Source: Phalacrocorax aristotelis
Taxonomy: Eukaryota; Chordata; Aves; Suliformes; Phalacrocoracidae
Assembly: GCF_949628215.1 (NCBI RefSeq)
Contig: NC_134283.1
Coordinates: forward strand, 6,255,610 to 6,319,609
DNA: 64,000 bases
Direction: 5' to 3'
Positions 23,257-37,200 of this stretch are shown in pieces (positions within the stretch are counted from its first letter, which is position 1; each line of letters starts with the position of its first letter). Below the pieces are notes generated by a model. The model was not told the DNA's origin. It saw only the letters and a list, made by a program, of their open reading frames with translations, and did no database searches. A program made the position numbers and the translations under genes.

Positions 23257-24938
23257 TACTGAAGTTACTACTGTTACTGATTGTGAGGGCTGTGCTTGTG
23301 ATTAACTTGTATGGCAACACTGGGCTCCAGAAGTGTGAAAATGGGCATAATCTGAAGGGGACTGACTATCCAGTTTCTGTTACAACTGAGCCTTATGTTT
23401 AGCTCAAGTGTAGACTGTCCTTTGTAAGAATAAGAAAGAACTTGACCATCTTCATATGATATCCGTCTGTAAAAGGTGTTTTCAGACAATAATAAAGGAG
23501 TAGCCCAAGCCATGGAACTGCATTTTAAAACTTTTCACTTTGATAGCTGCATCATTTCTGTTATAAGTTGGCACCTTGCATTTTAGATTCTTTGGGAGGC
23601 TGCGCAAAATTTGGTCAGCGTTTTCCAATAAATAATTCAAGGTGTTTTTTATACTTCTCTTTTATGAGGTGAAATACTGATGTTCTCTTCACTTAGACTA
23701 TTGAAACATCTATAATACTCTTTACTGAGTAGAGAGTACTCACTGGCCAGATTTAATTTTGGGTAGCAGCAATCTGTCCAAAGATCACCTATAGTTTTTA
23801 TTAGATGTTGCAATAGTGATTCTGAGGTGATTAGTGACAGCAGCTACAATGCAGTATTTTTACGTCCTGTCTTAGTAATTTATTTAGTGTTGTTTGCCCT
23901 CTTTAAGGTACAGCTGCCTTTCAGTCCAGAAGGTGAGTGACTGTAGCATCTGTAAAGTTGCGTATGCATTTTCATATTGCTGAGGCATTTGGGTTTGCAA
24001 GAACCAAACACAAAACCTCAAGCTTCTGTGACTGTTCTGGTACTAAGAGGGCACATGCACATTCAAAAGTTCAACAGAAATAACCAGAAACTAGATGGTT
24101 CCCTGCCAACCTCCAGCTAAAGTTAACATGCCTACTTTAATAATGTTGCATGTCTGTGATGCAGTGGCTAACCTTGGGACACAGCAGGCTGTAGGTGCTA
24201 GTAAAAGGTGGGGTTGGGGCTCTTAAACAAGAACAGCCTTTTTCTCACTCTGTGGTGTTAAAATGTGAGATACAGTATTAGACTGGCCTGGCTGACTGTA
24301 GCTGCCATCTTGGGAGAAAGAATGGATGCAGCTGGGCTTCTGGCAATTTGTGTATTTATACATCATCATCAAAAGTCTGGTCTATAACTGGCAGTGGATA
24401 GGAAGCTAGCAGAGAATTGGGGTGAAATTTACTGTTGACCCTTTTTTGGACAAGAAAAGAGCTAAATTTTCCCATTAATTGAGTATTCTGTGGATCTTTG
24501 ATGAAAGTCCCAATTAAACTGTTGTACAAAAATGCAACCTGTAGTTTGATGATGCAATATTGTCATATATTATTTCCTCATCTCAGTTTGGTCCAGAAGT
24601 AAGAGTTCCAACATATCATAAAGAGTCCGTGTTTGTAAACCAAAGAAATCTGAAACTATCACAACAAGTGTACACACGTAATTAGATATCTTGTGGTTTC
24701 TCCATCACTAATGATACCAGTGTCTTTGCTAGGGTAAGACTGCTTGGAGCAATTTTGCTATTAGGAGTTTCTCCTAAAGGCTTTTTAAATACAAAGAAAG
24801 TTTGCAAAGTTAATTTTGAGAATTACTGGGACCATTGCTCATAGAACAGTGATGAGGAAAGAAGTTGTAACAGAACTGAGTATGGGGCAGATGACATTTT
24901 AATTTGCAGTTATTCTGGAAAAATCAGAATTCCTGGTT

Positions 24939-25632
24939 TTAAAGAAAATCAAATGCAGTTGTAGAATTCATTTGACATGAATAATCTGTTTGGAAAGCAT
25001 CTGTGTTTACACATGACACTGACTCTTTCCCTAAATGCTGGCCCTTGTGTATGGCAGGAGACTGATGTGACCAGTAACTCCTAGACTGGACTACCTGAAA
25101 GCCAAGGGAAGGGGAGCTTTTGGTAGAGACACTTGTTCTGAGATTCACGTCCACTACTTGTTTGACGGAACTTAAGTTGCTGTAAACTTTCTGCCCAGTG
25201 TGAAAACTGTGCGGGTTTTTGTAGGTATAATAATCAGAATTAGTGCAACTGGAGCCGTGGTTTTTTGGTATTGGTGTTAATCTTGTATTGCTTTTAACTC
25301 TTCTTTGTAGGTGTCTCAAGATTGCATAACTGGGTCCAAAACCAGAAATAAATTCAGTAGTAATCCAGAAAGCTTTTCGAGATGGCATGTGGCCATTGCA
25401 GAACTTTTTGGAAGGACGAATGATTTACACTAGATTGAGTTGTTTTGTAACCCAGCATTGCAGCCTCACCGGTTGCGTTCTTCCTCTGTGTGTCACTGTG
25501 ACTTAGTGAATCTTTAAATGCTTTAGTCACCTTCTTTAGCTCCATGTCAGCTAACCAGCAAAATGCATTATTCAGTTCAATCTTTCTACAGCTAGAAAGC
25601 TTAGAAAAAAAGCCAACAGAGTGATGGTTCTA
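24939..25632 (-). pseudogene. Unidentified exon-like stretch in two overlapping frames
   Basis: I do not recognise a product. Reading the minus strand, frame A is open from about 25,632 to 25,354. It includes an acceptor-like TTTCTAAGCTTTCTAG and then residues such as LADMELKKVTKAFKDSL. Before frame A stops, frame B opens (ATG at 25,388, open slightly upstream). It continues for 149 codons to a TAA at 24,939, with residues such as AFWITTEFISGFGPSYAILR. The two could be one ancestral exon broken by a frameshift. An ATTAAA hexamer lies 36 bp past the stop (24,898-24,903). Against this, both lengths are reachable by chance in 64 kb, and no homology is known to me. Confidence 0.2.
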
Positions 25633-27102
25633 AAGGTACGCTGAAGTGGCGTCAAAGCAGCATCCTGTGACAAATTTCTGTAGTGCTCTTGGAACTGGCA
25701 GGCTCTCAAGTAAATGTAAACATATGACTTTGACATCATTAGAGTGGAACCAGAAGCCACAGTGTGAAACACTGTATGCTGTCTTTAATGTGGTAGAAAT
25801 GCTTCTGTGAGATTGTACATGTAAATTAAAAAATAGCCATTGGCACATGGTTTCCAAGTAACCATCATATAAACATGGGTACATGCTTTCTAAACACAAC
25901 TTGCGTTACACCATCAATCATGACCCGGGGGACTGTGTGTCCTCTTTTGAGTGGACAGTTCAGTGCATCACCAATAGCACTGATCTGTGATGTGAGGGCA
26001 GGAGCCACTGCCAAGTGCCAAATGTTGAAGGCACCTTTCAGTCTAATCCATCTCCTTTCCCCCTCCTATGTGTAACTTATGTTTTCTCAAAATAGAATAC
26101 GCCATTTCTTTAATGTAACTTTTCACAACAGCTTACTGAGTTGGGGGCTTACTTGTTTCTTTTGGGAAGATCTCATCTCCTTTAGAAACTGGCTTTCAGA
26201 AGGTGCCAGTTATCAGAGTGCCTGAATAGATCACAGGCACACATACTGCATCCCAATATCGCCTTGAGCTCAGGGGAAAAAGTGAAATGGGAAGCTGTGG
26301 CACCAGAAGGTGATGATGTCCTTCCTTTTATCCTAACATCCTAGTATCTTTTCTGGATTTTATGCAATATCCAGGTTCAACTCCTCTCTCTATTTGAGGC
26401 AGGTTTCCCATCTTCTAAGCAGTTGTTTTAGACCTAAACTGCACCCTGTGTTTGGTGTGGCTTTTTCCCAATCTCTCCTTTGGTGCTGTTTTACGTTGAC
26501 TACTTAAATATTTGAGTATTTTTAAATAAAAGTTTTCGCATCCACTGAAATTGTACATGAATGAAAATTCAAAACTGTTGCCAGCTATTACAAGAAAATA
26601 AGTTCAGCAGCAGTTCAGTGTTAAACTGTTACCACAATTTGTAAGTGACAGTGCAGAGTGTTGGTTTTTACAGGTTTTCAGGCTGTGATTCTCTTGACCA
26701 AAGAAACGATCTCTGCTGTAGTATGAGTCTGTTGTTTGATGGCATTTGTCAGAGTGTCATTTTCCTCCTCTCTGACAAGCGAATGTGAGCCTTTTCAGCT
26801 TGCTCAGCCCAAGGGTTTGTACTGTATCAACTCTGCTTGGAGGCTCTCATGTCAGAATAATAAACAGCTTTGGTTCTAGACTCAAAATCCTTTAAAAAAA
26901 ATGCCAGTGATAGTGGCCAAACCAATGTTAAAAGGATACTTGAGAGGATCGATCTTTCACATCCAAATTCCAATAAAATGTTACTTCTGATGCCAGACTA
27001 AGCTCACTGGACATAAGTGAAGTTTTGATTTCAGCGTGCTCACTGAGCAGGTAGGGTGCAATCAGGCAAGTAGAATGGAGCCGTTAGTCACCACTAGCAG
27101 AA

Positions 27103-27126
27103 TTTAAAAAAAAGATTTTTTTTAAA
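27103..27126. repeat. A/T inverted repeat
   Basis: TTTAAAAAAAA, a GA spacer, then TTTTTTTTAAA, giving 11-bp perfect arms. It could extrude as a hairpin. No role is evident. Confidence 0.8.
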
Positions 27127-30100
27127 ATAAAATAGTTTCGTTCTTAAGTTGTATCAGATGGGTATAATTGTCTTTAGAAAGTCAGCTTTTAACTCTTTAT
27201 GCTGGCAAGCTGCTATTCTAATGCTTATTCCAATCTGTTCCGATGTTTTAATCCAGGGAACTTTTCAGTTGCCAGTCCTGTGATGGCTCATCTGTGCTGA
27301 TTTCACTGCCTGTAATTTTGAGTGAGTGGGAGATGGGAATTAGCTTCAAGGGCTGCCAGGAGAATGCTAGAACAGTCTCAGGTACTGATCCAGGGAGGTG
27401 CTTAGCTGCTGCCCAGAGTGCCAGCTGAAGTCTGTGCAGCTCAGGTTATTTAAAATGTTAGATATTGTACATTGAGCATGGGCCGTCTTCTGAGGCTTTT
27501 TCTCCCTCTGCTTATGATGTTGTAGTGGTCGTTGTCCATGACAGCAGCATATCACTGAGAATTGTGACAATGGCAAGTCCCTTAATGCTGAGTGGTGGCA
27601 TTGATGCATTAGGGTTGATGTTTAAATAGCATTATTGGTCAAGCAAGATTGACATAACGTGAAGCCATGAGAAAGTGAGCCTAAATTCCATGCCTAAAGG
27701 ATGTAAGCAAGCAGGTGAGGTTGTAGTTTGGCCCCCAGGTGCTGGCTGTGTGCCAGCAGTTAGTGCCTTGTTGTGATCCCTTTGTGTGCACGTGCATGCA
27801 CTCTGCCCTCCTAATCACAGTGTGTTTTTTTTCTTGTATAATTTCTAAAGTGAGTTCCTGTACCTTACCCCTCTCATCCTGGATTACACTTAGTCTTGGT
27901 AAATTTTCTGTGGCACAACTACCACCACACCTCTTGTGCCTTCATTGCACTTGCCTGATAACATGATGAAGGTGGAACAGATACATGGTTCTGAGAAAAA
28001 TCAATACTTTGAAGAATGCCCTGTTCTTACTGGAAATCTTACAATTTCTGGGAAAGAACTAAGTCTTACAGTGGTTCTTGCAGTTGGGTTGAAGTGCATT
28101 TAATGTGGCATTAGAAAGGGAACATTTTAGGATGCTTGTTACTTCATGAATGACACACTTGATCAATGTTCATCTTTTGGTCAAAAGTACCTTTTAGTTT
28201 GGGTTTAATCATCCAGTTGTGCCACAATGATGTAGCTCTATTTCTGGCCTAGTTCTGTGCTAGAATGAACACTGCATTAAGGCATAAATATCTTAACAAC
28301 TTTAACCACACACTACGTTTTCTAGAAGGCATACCTAAGAACTGAAGTTGTAAACTATTCATAAATGTCTAGTATGTTGACCACATTTTACCAAAGATAA
28401 GAGCTTTGAAGCCAGCCTGGACTTTTCTGTGCAGCCTTTTAAATCCCAACTGGGACTGAATGGTGTTTAACAAAAGGCCAACCAAAGCTACAGGCTGGAG
28501 CCAAGCTAGTACAGGTCCTCCACTGCTCTGTCATTTGGAACTCCAAAATCTCTTAGCAAAGGCTGTAATAATTGACCTGGCAGATTATTAAGTACAACTG
28601 CTCCCACTTGTAGGGCCTTTTCCTGTTCAAATTTCAGAGAACAGCATTTCTTTGGAGCTATGGAGAATACTTGTACCTTGAAACATATTTTGTGCTTTCT
28701 TTGGGCTGTGATGTCATACTGAGCAAAGGAGGATAGCCATTTGAGGCAGTCAAGTCATATAGCACCTGGGAGGCTGAAATCCCAGTCTCCTTTCTTTGCA
28801 CTGTCTCAGGTCTCTTCCCATTCCCAGTACTATTATTTCTATAATCTTAATGGGGACACATCTGTTTTTTGAGAGCTGGTGCAAGTTTCCTTTCCAGGAA
28901 AATAGCAAATTGGTAGTAATATTTATAATGCCTGAAGAGGACTGGGTATGATGTAGTGAAGATGAACCAAAGACAGGCACTATTTGCTAATGCATGCAGA
29001 AGTTCTTTGGTAGGTACCTGATCCTGAAATCTGCCTTCATTTTGAAGGCTAGATGGAGTATCAGCACTTCCATAGAGGATCAGAGCTGTGGGTATTGTAG
29101 ACTGGTGTCTTGTGTCTGACAGTATTCAGTATATTGTGTTTTTACAGGCGGGTGAGGGACACTTTGCTATATGAATGTTAAAAAGAAAGTATCATTTTTT
29201 GTCTGTGCTAAGAGTTCATCTCACGTTGGGGATCTTTAGTTCCTTAACCTTGTGGAGAACCAGAAGGTCTTGGCCTGTTAATGATGTGTTTTGTGATCTT
29301 GAGCAAACTACTTTACTTCCTTGTGCCTCTGCTTCCCCTCTGTCAGGTTTCCAGAGCACAGGCCTTCTGCTGTGTGCTTGCTCAGTGTCTAGTACAGTGG
29401 GGCCCTGATCTCTTCTGGGGCCTCTAAATACTACCACTGTATAAAATAAAATAATCCTTCTTGAAAATAGGGATGCGGGCTGGGAATTTCAAAAGGGCAG
29501 AAGAACGAGTCAGTTTTCATGGACTCTGTTAAAAGCCAAAGCTATATGCTCAGAGGCTTAAGGTAATTTTCTGAGCCCAGTCCTGTTGCTGTTGGCTTCA
29601 GTGATGTAGGACAGCAGAACAGACTCCAGAAATCTTCCATTATATCTGTCTACTCTTTTAGATGTCACGAGGGAGATTTTTAGTGCAACAGATTGAACCT
29701 CAGATAAGATTACATGTTGTAATTACCAGTGGGATTTCTTTGTCCAATTCTTTAAGCACTGAGTGGAAAAAAAAATGCATGTACATCCCTTAAGTAAAGG
29801 GAAGTGTGTGCATTTTTCCACTCTAAGCTAAGTAAAGAATAAGATGACATGTAAGCATGGATGGGCAAAAAGATAAATGAAGTTATTTATCAAAACAAAT
29901 ATTCAGACTTTCCCTGTGCCTAATATGAGTATTTGGAATAGAGTTATAGAATGGCCGTGAAGTTTGGATTATTTTAGGTTTTTAGCTGTAAATGTGAACT
30001 AAAACTGATAGTTTTCATTAAATTTGAATTGGCTGTGGTATTACACCATTTCAAAAGCCACTGGAGACACTCAAATTGCATTTAAAATCTTGTATTGTAA

Positions 30101-32685
30101 TTAGTGATATCTACATTTATTATTGTGGTAACTGTACTTTAATGAATGTGTTCAGTACTAAACAAAACTACAAGATCTAAACAGCTCTCAGAGCGTGTTG
30201 ATTTCAGCTACCCTTTATTCCCTTGGTCATCATCTTAGGTGAACTTGGATACTAAAACTAAGCTTTAGAAAGCTAATCAGGAGAACATGTAAAATTTAAG
30301 GGACAAAAATTAAATATTTTTCCATGAAGTTAAATAACTGTTTGCAGATGGAGTCTTCTGATCTTGTCTGCCACCTGTGTCTAAGGTGCTGCTGTACTTC
30401 CCACGGTAACCAGAGTATCTTGCCAAATTTAATGCATTTTTCCACATGGTGTCCCAGGAAGAGAGGAAGGTGTACTTATAGTTAAAATCAGGAGTTCTTA
30501 GGTGTGACGCTGTCTTTCCATCTGTTGGACTTACTGTCTGACTTCTTCTTTCAGCCCTGTGGAAGCTGAATACAGGGGATGGTGATAGGTGTACATCGTC
30601 ATGTCATCTCAGCTAATACCAGTGCAGAGTAGGGTAAAAATACTACTAATGTTATTCTCATCACCCCAGACACCTTTGTTCTGAGGCATTTGTTCCTGGA
30701 GGGAAATTTGTTAGGATCTCCCTGTATTCATGAGACTTCATCAATGTTGGCTGTGGTTACTTTCATTTCATGGGCCTCACTTGGGATTTTCAGGACATGT
30801 CTATCCATCTGGGAAAGAGTTGGCTTTGTCCTGCTTTCCATATCGCTGGATTCCCTGTATTTAGCTTCCTACTAAGTGAAGGAGGTGTTAGCAAAAGGGA
30901 GTGGCAGAAGGCAGTATTTTACTGAATTTAGCCAGGAAGGCCAGCTTTTCTGTGGGAATATTAAATCGGCTGTGGTCCCCTACTTCAGATAGAATTCCCA
31001 TATTAATTCTGTGGGATACTTGACTGTTCCAGAGAAAGGACACTGTCTCAAATGCTAAGTTGAAAAGCATTTAAGCTTTCCTTGTACTAAGCTACTGGAG
31101 AGGTTCTTGGCATAATTCGGTTCCTAACTAAGCTGCATCAGCATCCTTGGGCTGTTCTAAGAACTGCCTCCCACCTCAGTTTCATGCTGTCCTCTTCTTC
31201 CAGTTGCAAAACAAGCTCTGGTAGGGTCTCAGAAGTGCTTTCCCTGGAGATTTTCCCTGCAGTAGTAATCACCACTTTAGGATTCTCTTACGCTGCTTTG
31301 ACCGTACTATGCACTGTAAAGGGGCTGAGACTGGGGGAGAGGATCTAACTGAAGGTTTTAGAGTAATTTCTGCAGAACCATATTGATTTCATCTCTATTA
31401 AATTCATTGAGTTTTCCCATAAGGGCTTTTTCATTTAACTGTTGCTAAAAAATGCTGCACAAATTACCTGGCAAGAATGCTGTAGAGTTATAAGCCCTTC
31501 AGGCAGTCCCTTAAAGGCAAAGCAGTAAAGTTGGGTGAACTATTCACAGCCAGGAGTTTTTTATTCAATGAATTTACCGCTTTGTCTGTTCACAGATTAC
31601 TGACAAACAGCCACTGACTTTGTATGAATTTGTTCATTATCCCAAATTATTCAATGCCTGGTTTATGCAATGCAGTTTTTGCTTCAGGGCTGCTGGCAGA
31701 CTGATCCACAAGTATTGTTTGAATACCACTGTTTGTAATTCTTACAGAAAAGCCCTATAAAACTCAATAGAGGCCTGGTGTTTTATTTCTGGGCACATCC
31801 ATAAAACTTAGCAGAAAATTATATCCTTACCATAAAATTCTACAGCTTGGTTTAAAGTAGTTATAATTTTCTACTGATTTCTGTATGTTTTTAGTACCAT
31901 TTATGCAAGAAAAAAGTTTCTTTCATCAGTGTTACTTTCAAGTTTTTGTTGTTTCTGAGAGCAGAGAGAGTTGATAACATGAATGTAAATCTTTGGGAAT
32001 TGACCTCTTTTATCCTTGAGTTTGTTTGGTTATACTCCAATTACGATGATGCCCATTATGAGGCCATTTTCCACTATTGGCGTGTAAATGAGTATCAGAC
32101 CCTAGTCTGATCCTAAAGTCCGATCAGATCCCAAAATGAAAACTGAGGTGTGTAAAAAGGGACTATGTAATATGCAAATACATTGGATTTCTCTGTCCTT
32201 TTGAGTGGCTTTAAATGCCCATGTCTGTGATAGCTCTTCAAGGAACATGGTTTCATTAGTGAGAATCAGGCTCCACTCAAATTCCAAGATATCTCTGGAC
32301 TTCAGAAGTGGTTTTTTGGGTCCAGACATGCACCTTTGAAGTGGTACGACTGTTAGAGACTCTAGCACCAGTGTTGTTCCATTGAGATAAATAGCTTTGG
32401 TTATTTGCTTGACTGAATTGGAGATACAAAGTTCATTTCTGACAGGTTGTGTTGGCTTTGATTTGTTATATTTATGTTGGTTTTGAATGTGTTCCCCACT
32501 GGCTTATTCTGATGTAACAAGAAAAGGTACAGGTCCATGGAGAAGGAATTAATCCTCCGATGTGTTTGGTACACAAGACTGTTACGAATGCTTTGATATG
32601 CAAATGTGTGTAAGGAACCAGTAATTTTCCTGGTGGATTGTGCGATATCTCCTTTTCATGTAGTAATAATGTTACCATAAAATCA

Positions 32686-34285
32686 GAGTCATAGAATCAT
32701 TTAGGTTGGAAAAGACCTTTAAAATCATTCAGTCCAACGGTTAACCTAGCATTACAAAGTCCACCACTAAACTGTGTCCCTGAGCACCACATCCAAATGT
32801 CTTTTAAATACCTCCAGGGATGGCTACTACACCACCTCTCTGGGCAGCCTGTTCCAATCCCTGACAACCATTTTGGTGAAGAAATTTTTCCTAATATCCA
32901 ATCTAAATGTCCCCTGGTGCAGCTTGAGGCCATTTCCTCTCATCCTATCACTTATCACTGGGGAGATGAGGCCAACACCCACCTCACTACAACCTCCTTT
33001 CAGGTAGTTGTAGAGAGCGATAAGGTTTCCCCTCAGCCTCCTCCAGGCTAAACACCCCCAGCTCCCTCAGCTACTCCTCATAGGACTTGCTTTCCAGACC
33101 CTTCCCCAGCTTTGTTGCCCTTCTCTGGACACACTCCAGCACCTCAATGTCCCTCTTGAACTGAGGGGCCCAAAACTGAACACAGGATTCAAGGTGTGGC
33201 CTCACCAGTGCCGAGTACACGGGCACGATCACTTCCCTACTTCTGCTGGCCACACTATTGCTGATACAAGCCAGGATGCCATTGGCCTTCTAGGCCACCT
33301 GGGCACACTGCTGCCTCATGCTCAGCCGGCTGTGAGCCAGCACACCCAGACCCTTTTCCACTGAGCAGCTTACCAGCCACTCTTCCCCAGGCCTGTAGCT
33401 TTGCATGCAGCTGTGACCCAAATGCAAGACCCAGCACTGAGCCCTGTTGAACCCCATACTGTTGGCCTCAGCCCACTGATCCAGCCTGTCCAGATCCCTC
33501 TGCAGAGCTGTCCTACTCTTGAGCAGATCAACAATCGTACCCAACTTGGTGTCACCTGCAAACTTACTGAGGGTGCACTCGATCCCCTCATCCTGATCAT
33601 TGATAAAGGTATTAAACAAGACTGGTCCCAACACTGAGCCTTGTGGAACCCCGCTTGACCAGCTGCCAACTGGATTTAACTCCATTCACCACAGCTCTTT
33701 AGGCCCAGACATCCAGGCAGTTATTTTTACCTGGTGAAGAGCAGACCTGTACAAGCCATGAGCAGCCAGTTAATCCAGGAGAATGCTGTGGGAAACAGTG
33801 TGAAAGGCTGTACTAAAATCTAGGCAGAGAACACCCACAGGCTTTCCCTCATCTACTAAGAGGGTCACCTTGTCATAGAAGGAGATCAGGTACGTCAAGC
33901 AGGTCCTGCCTTTCCTAAGCCCATGCTGACTGGGCCTGATCCCCTGGTTATCCTCTACATACCACGTGATGGCACTCCAGATGATCTGCTGCATAAACTT
34001 CCCCGTCACCGAGGTCAGGCTGACAGGCCTGTAGTTCCCTGGATCTTCCTTCTGCCCTTTCATGTAGATGGGCGTCGCATTTGCTAATCTCCCGTCAGCT
34101 GGGAGCTCCCCAGTTAGCCAGGGCTGCTGATAAATGATGGAGAGTTGCTTGGTGAGCACTTCTGGCAGTTCCTTTAGTACTCATGGGTGGATCTCATCCG
34201 GCCCCATAGACTTGTGTGAGTCTAGGTGGTGTAGCAGTTCACTAACCGTTTTCCCTTGGATTGTGGGGGCTTCATTCTGCCCCAT
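32686..34285 (-). mobile_element. CR1 LINE, 1.6 kb, with decayed reverse-transcriptase ORF
   Basis: The longest transposon in the window. Read on the minus strand, it begins inside ORF2. A 129-codon piece at 34,159-33,770 carries RT palm motifs (ANATPIYMKGQKEDPGNYRP, then VGVLCLDFSTAFHTVSH). Next, a piece at 33,685-33,290 carries [14 protein letters not shown] and the catalytic box. That box reads FAGD at 33,551-33,562, where active elements have an aromatic residue followed by ADD, so a catalytic aspartate is lost. Then comes a C-terminal piece with [19 protein letters not shown] at about 33,200. The 3' end at 32,686-32,730 has GAATCATTTAGGTTGGAAAA. Frameshifts separate the pieces, and the endonuclease domain is missing through 5' truncation. 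It is dead. Confidence 0.95.
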
Positions 34286-37200
34286 TAGTATCTTGTTAAC
34301 TCCTAGTTAGGTTACATTATGCTGTGTTATCAGCCTGGTTTAAGGAAACCTCCCTGCAAGCTCTGCCCATGTAACAAGGTGGGTGCCACATACGATTTGC
34401 AGCCACATTGCTGTTGAAGTACTGTACGAGAAGGTGGATTGTAGGTTTTGCTACTTTTGCTTATGGCACTTGCCAGTGGTTTTTTTTTTAATCCTACATG
34501 AAATATTATCTTCCAGTGACCTGTTGAATGGAAGTAGGCTGTTAGTTTACCTGCTATCTCTGTTGCTATGGGACAGAGATCTCTCTTTATCTGGACAGAT
34601 ATAAAAAGAATTAAAACATCACTGGTTGGCATTTCTTATAGTGTTTTGGTGTTTCTGTAAGACATAATAAAATACTCAGTGCTTGAACAGATGGATAGAG
34701 CCACAATCCTTCTGAAGACATTATTTTAAGGATGTGGATTAGATTGGATTAATAGGCCAGTAACTTGGCAGAACTCTTTTTTTTTTTGGTGTTTTAACTT
34801 GTAGAGCTAGTTATAATCTCCAATGATTTAGCTGTAAGTAATACCATTTGTAAAAGATGAAAATTAACTGTGAAAATATGGATTATTTTTTCCTTTAATG
34901 AAAATTCTATTTCTAGATAATTCTAAGAACCTTCATTCTTTTAAGTTCCAAACTGTTTCCTCTGGGCTGAAGTTTGACAGATACTTAGGATTATCAGGTT
35001 AACATGTAATGGATAAAAGATGGTGGGAGGCTGGGGAAGAGAAAGCTGTTGTTAATGAACATCAGTTTTCAGTAGTGGGTTAGCTTTTCTGATCCATCAG
35101 AAGATTTTAAAATCTTGACACCTGTCAAGAAAAGTATTACTGGTCATGATAAATAGTATGGTCTTGAAATACAGTATTTAACAACACTGGAAATCTGCTG
35201 AAGTTAATGGTATGTTGTTCAGCAAGAAGGAACAGACGTTATACTGTGACCTCCAGAAACACATATTGCAATAGATATTAATAATGGTGTGTATTTCTTG
35301 ATTTAGATTTGGAAGCCGGCACATGTTGCCATGAGTTCTTCAAAATAAAGTCGACTTCAGCCTTAGAAAATTCATTAAAAGGATCCAGGGTGGTTACAGG
35401 AATCCTCCTTTCCACTTTAAAGAAACAAGGCATATAAGGGAAAATTAGCATCTTTCATTAGGCTGTCTCATAAAATTGGAAGAAATACTGGCTCAGAGCA
35501 CCAGCGTAAGACTGTCATAGTAAAATTTATCAGCAAAACTTCTTGAGAACTTTTTGCTTGTTGGGATACTCTGTTGAGTGCGATTTTTTCACTACTGTCC
35601 TACCCCGGCATGACAGGTGAGAGCTGGTTTAAAGGAGGAATAGTAGCTTTTATGGAGTTTTTTTAACTTACAGGAAAACAAGTTTAAATGGATCAATTTC
35701 TTAGTACCCACTGCAGTTAAAAAGAATGTTAAAGAGATTTCATCAGCATTAGCTTGCTACATTATTAATAAAGTTATTAAAAACCCAACAGTTATTTTGC
35801 ATCGCTATTTGAACTGTCACAGTTATTTTTCATACTTAGCATGGGAATAACTGCAGCATCTCAAACCACAGTGTATGATGGTGCCCACGTTCTTGAAAGC
35901 TGGTATATATCTGGCATGTTCTCCTTGAATCCGTAGTTTCTGAGTGTTTAACAGCTATGGTGTGCAGATGTGTTGTTTTTTGGTAATCTGGTAAATCAGT
36001 GTAATTAAAAAAAAAAAAGGTACATTTCTCCATTACATGCTTATGAGAACTTTCCTTAATTCAAATTTAATATTACAATATTTTCAGAGATACCAGTTCT
36101 GGAACAAAGTAGACATAGTTCATTTACATGATTGTCCATAAAGTTGTACTGTGTAGTTAATGCTTCTCAAGTTTAGTGTATACTGCCTTGGGAAGACTCT
36201 TTAGACACTTGAAGAAAACCCATAAAAAGACTTAATCTCAAATATTGATCTCTTGAGATCAGAAGATGATACTGTGTAGCCAAAATATGGAATGATAAAA
36301 TATTGAGGTCATTCATGGAGAAATGATATTTTTATCTTGTGAGTTTACAAGGAGCTTCCTGAATCTAACTTTTGTCTTCAGGTCTGAGTAAATAAACATA
36401 CTGTTCTTTCGTTCTTTTGCCTTTTTTTTTTTTGCTTGAAATGTTTAACAGGGCTGAGGTTCTGCAGTTTAATTGTGCCTTTGCTATATCAAGGTAAATG
36501 TAGACCTGCACTTGTCCTTGAGCCAGGCTTTGGTGAAATGTCTGGAAATAAACTTGTTAGAGAAACTTACATATTGCTGTCAGGGAGAGGTTTTATCACT
36601 TGTTTTCCGCAGTGGGTTTTGAACTGCATCTCTACTACCTAGCATTTCAGGTATCCTAACTTAAAATACCATGGCTTGTTGAAATGTTTTAAAAAAAGTG
36701 TACCCTGGCCTGTCATTGAAACAGCCTGATGTTATTCAGCATACATGTCCTCCATTGCTCAAGTGTCCATGATAATGCACTAATCAAAGGAGGTTTAATG
36801 TGTTTGCGGCAAAGAATTAATACACCAAGCTACAGGACTGCTCCAGAAAACCAGTTAGTGTTCTTAGTGTGTTTTAAATATGTGAGATGCTGAGTGAGTG
36901 TTTGGTATTGTTGTTTTTAAGGGATTATCTTAAGTGAAGAACATAGTAGAAAAGGTGCAAGTGCTTTTTTTTTTTTTTCTCCCCGGTCCTTGGGAAAGAT
37001 TATTTGCAGTGTCCTTGCATGCTGTATAGCATCTTTACATGATCTTTTGATCACTTTTTGTCAAATTAATGTCTTTTATTATCGCTTTGAAGAGTGTCTT
37101 TCAGCCCATAGAGCATGTAAATTTTATGATAATGAGGATCTCTTAGTGAGACTAACATGCAGCATCTGGAAGCATTATAAAAAGCATTAAAATGGCTGAA

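Larger units (their letters stand above)
23257..32685. other. Intergenic sequence with an exon-like stretch at 24.9-25.6 kb
   Basis: Gene-poor DNA. The only part that stands out is a minus-strand double-frame open stretch at 24,939-25,632, annotated separately. A 24-bp A/T inverted repeat lies at 27,103-27,126. Other open frames are short and unrecognised. Confidence 0.5.

Noticed and set aside
35836-36033. 65-codon minus-strand frame after a poly-T tract, thought at first to be an exon
   Set aside because: The apparent acceptor is just a T homopolymer and the frame is short. No donor or homology supports it.
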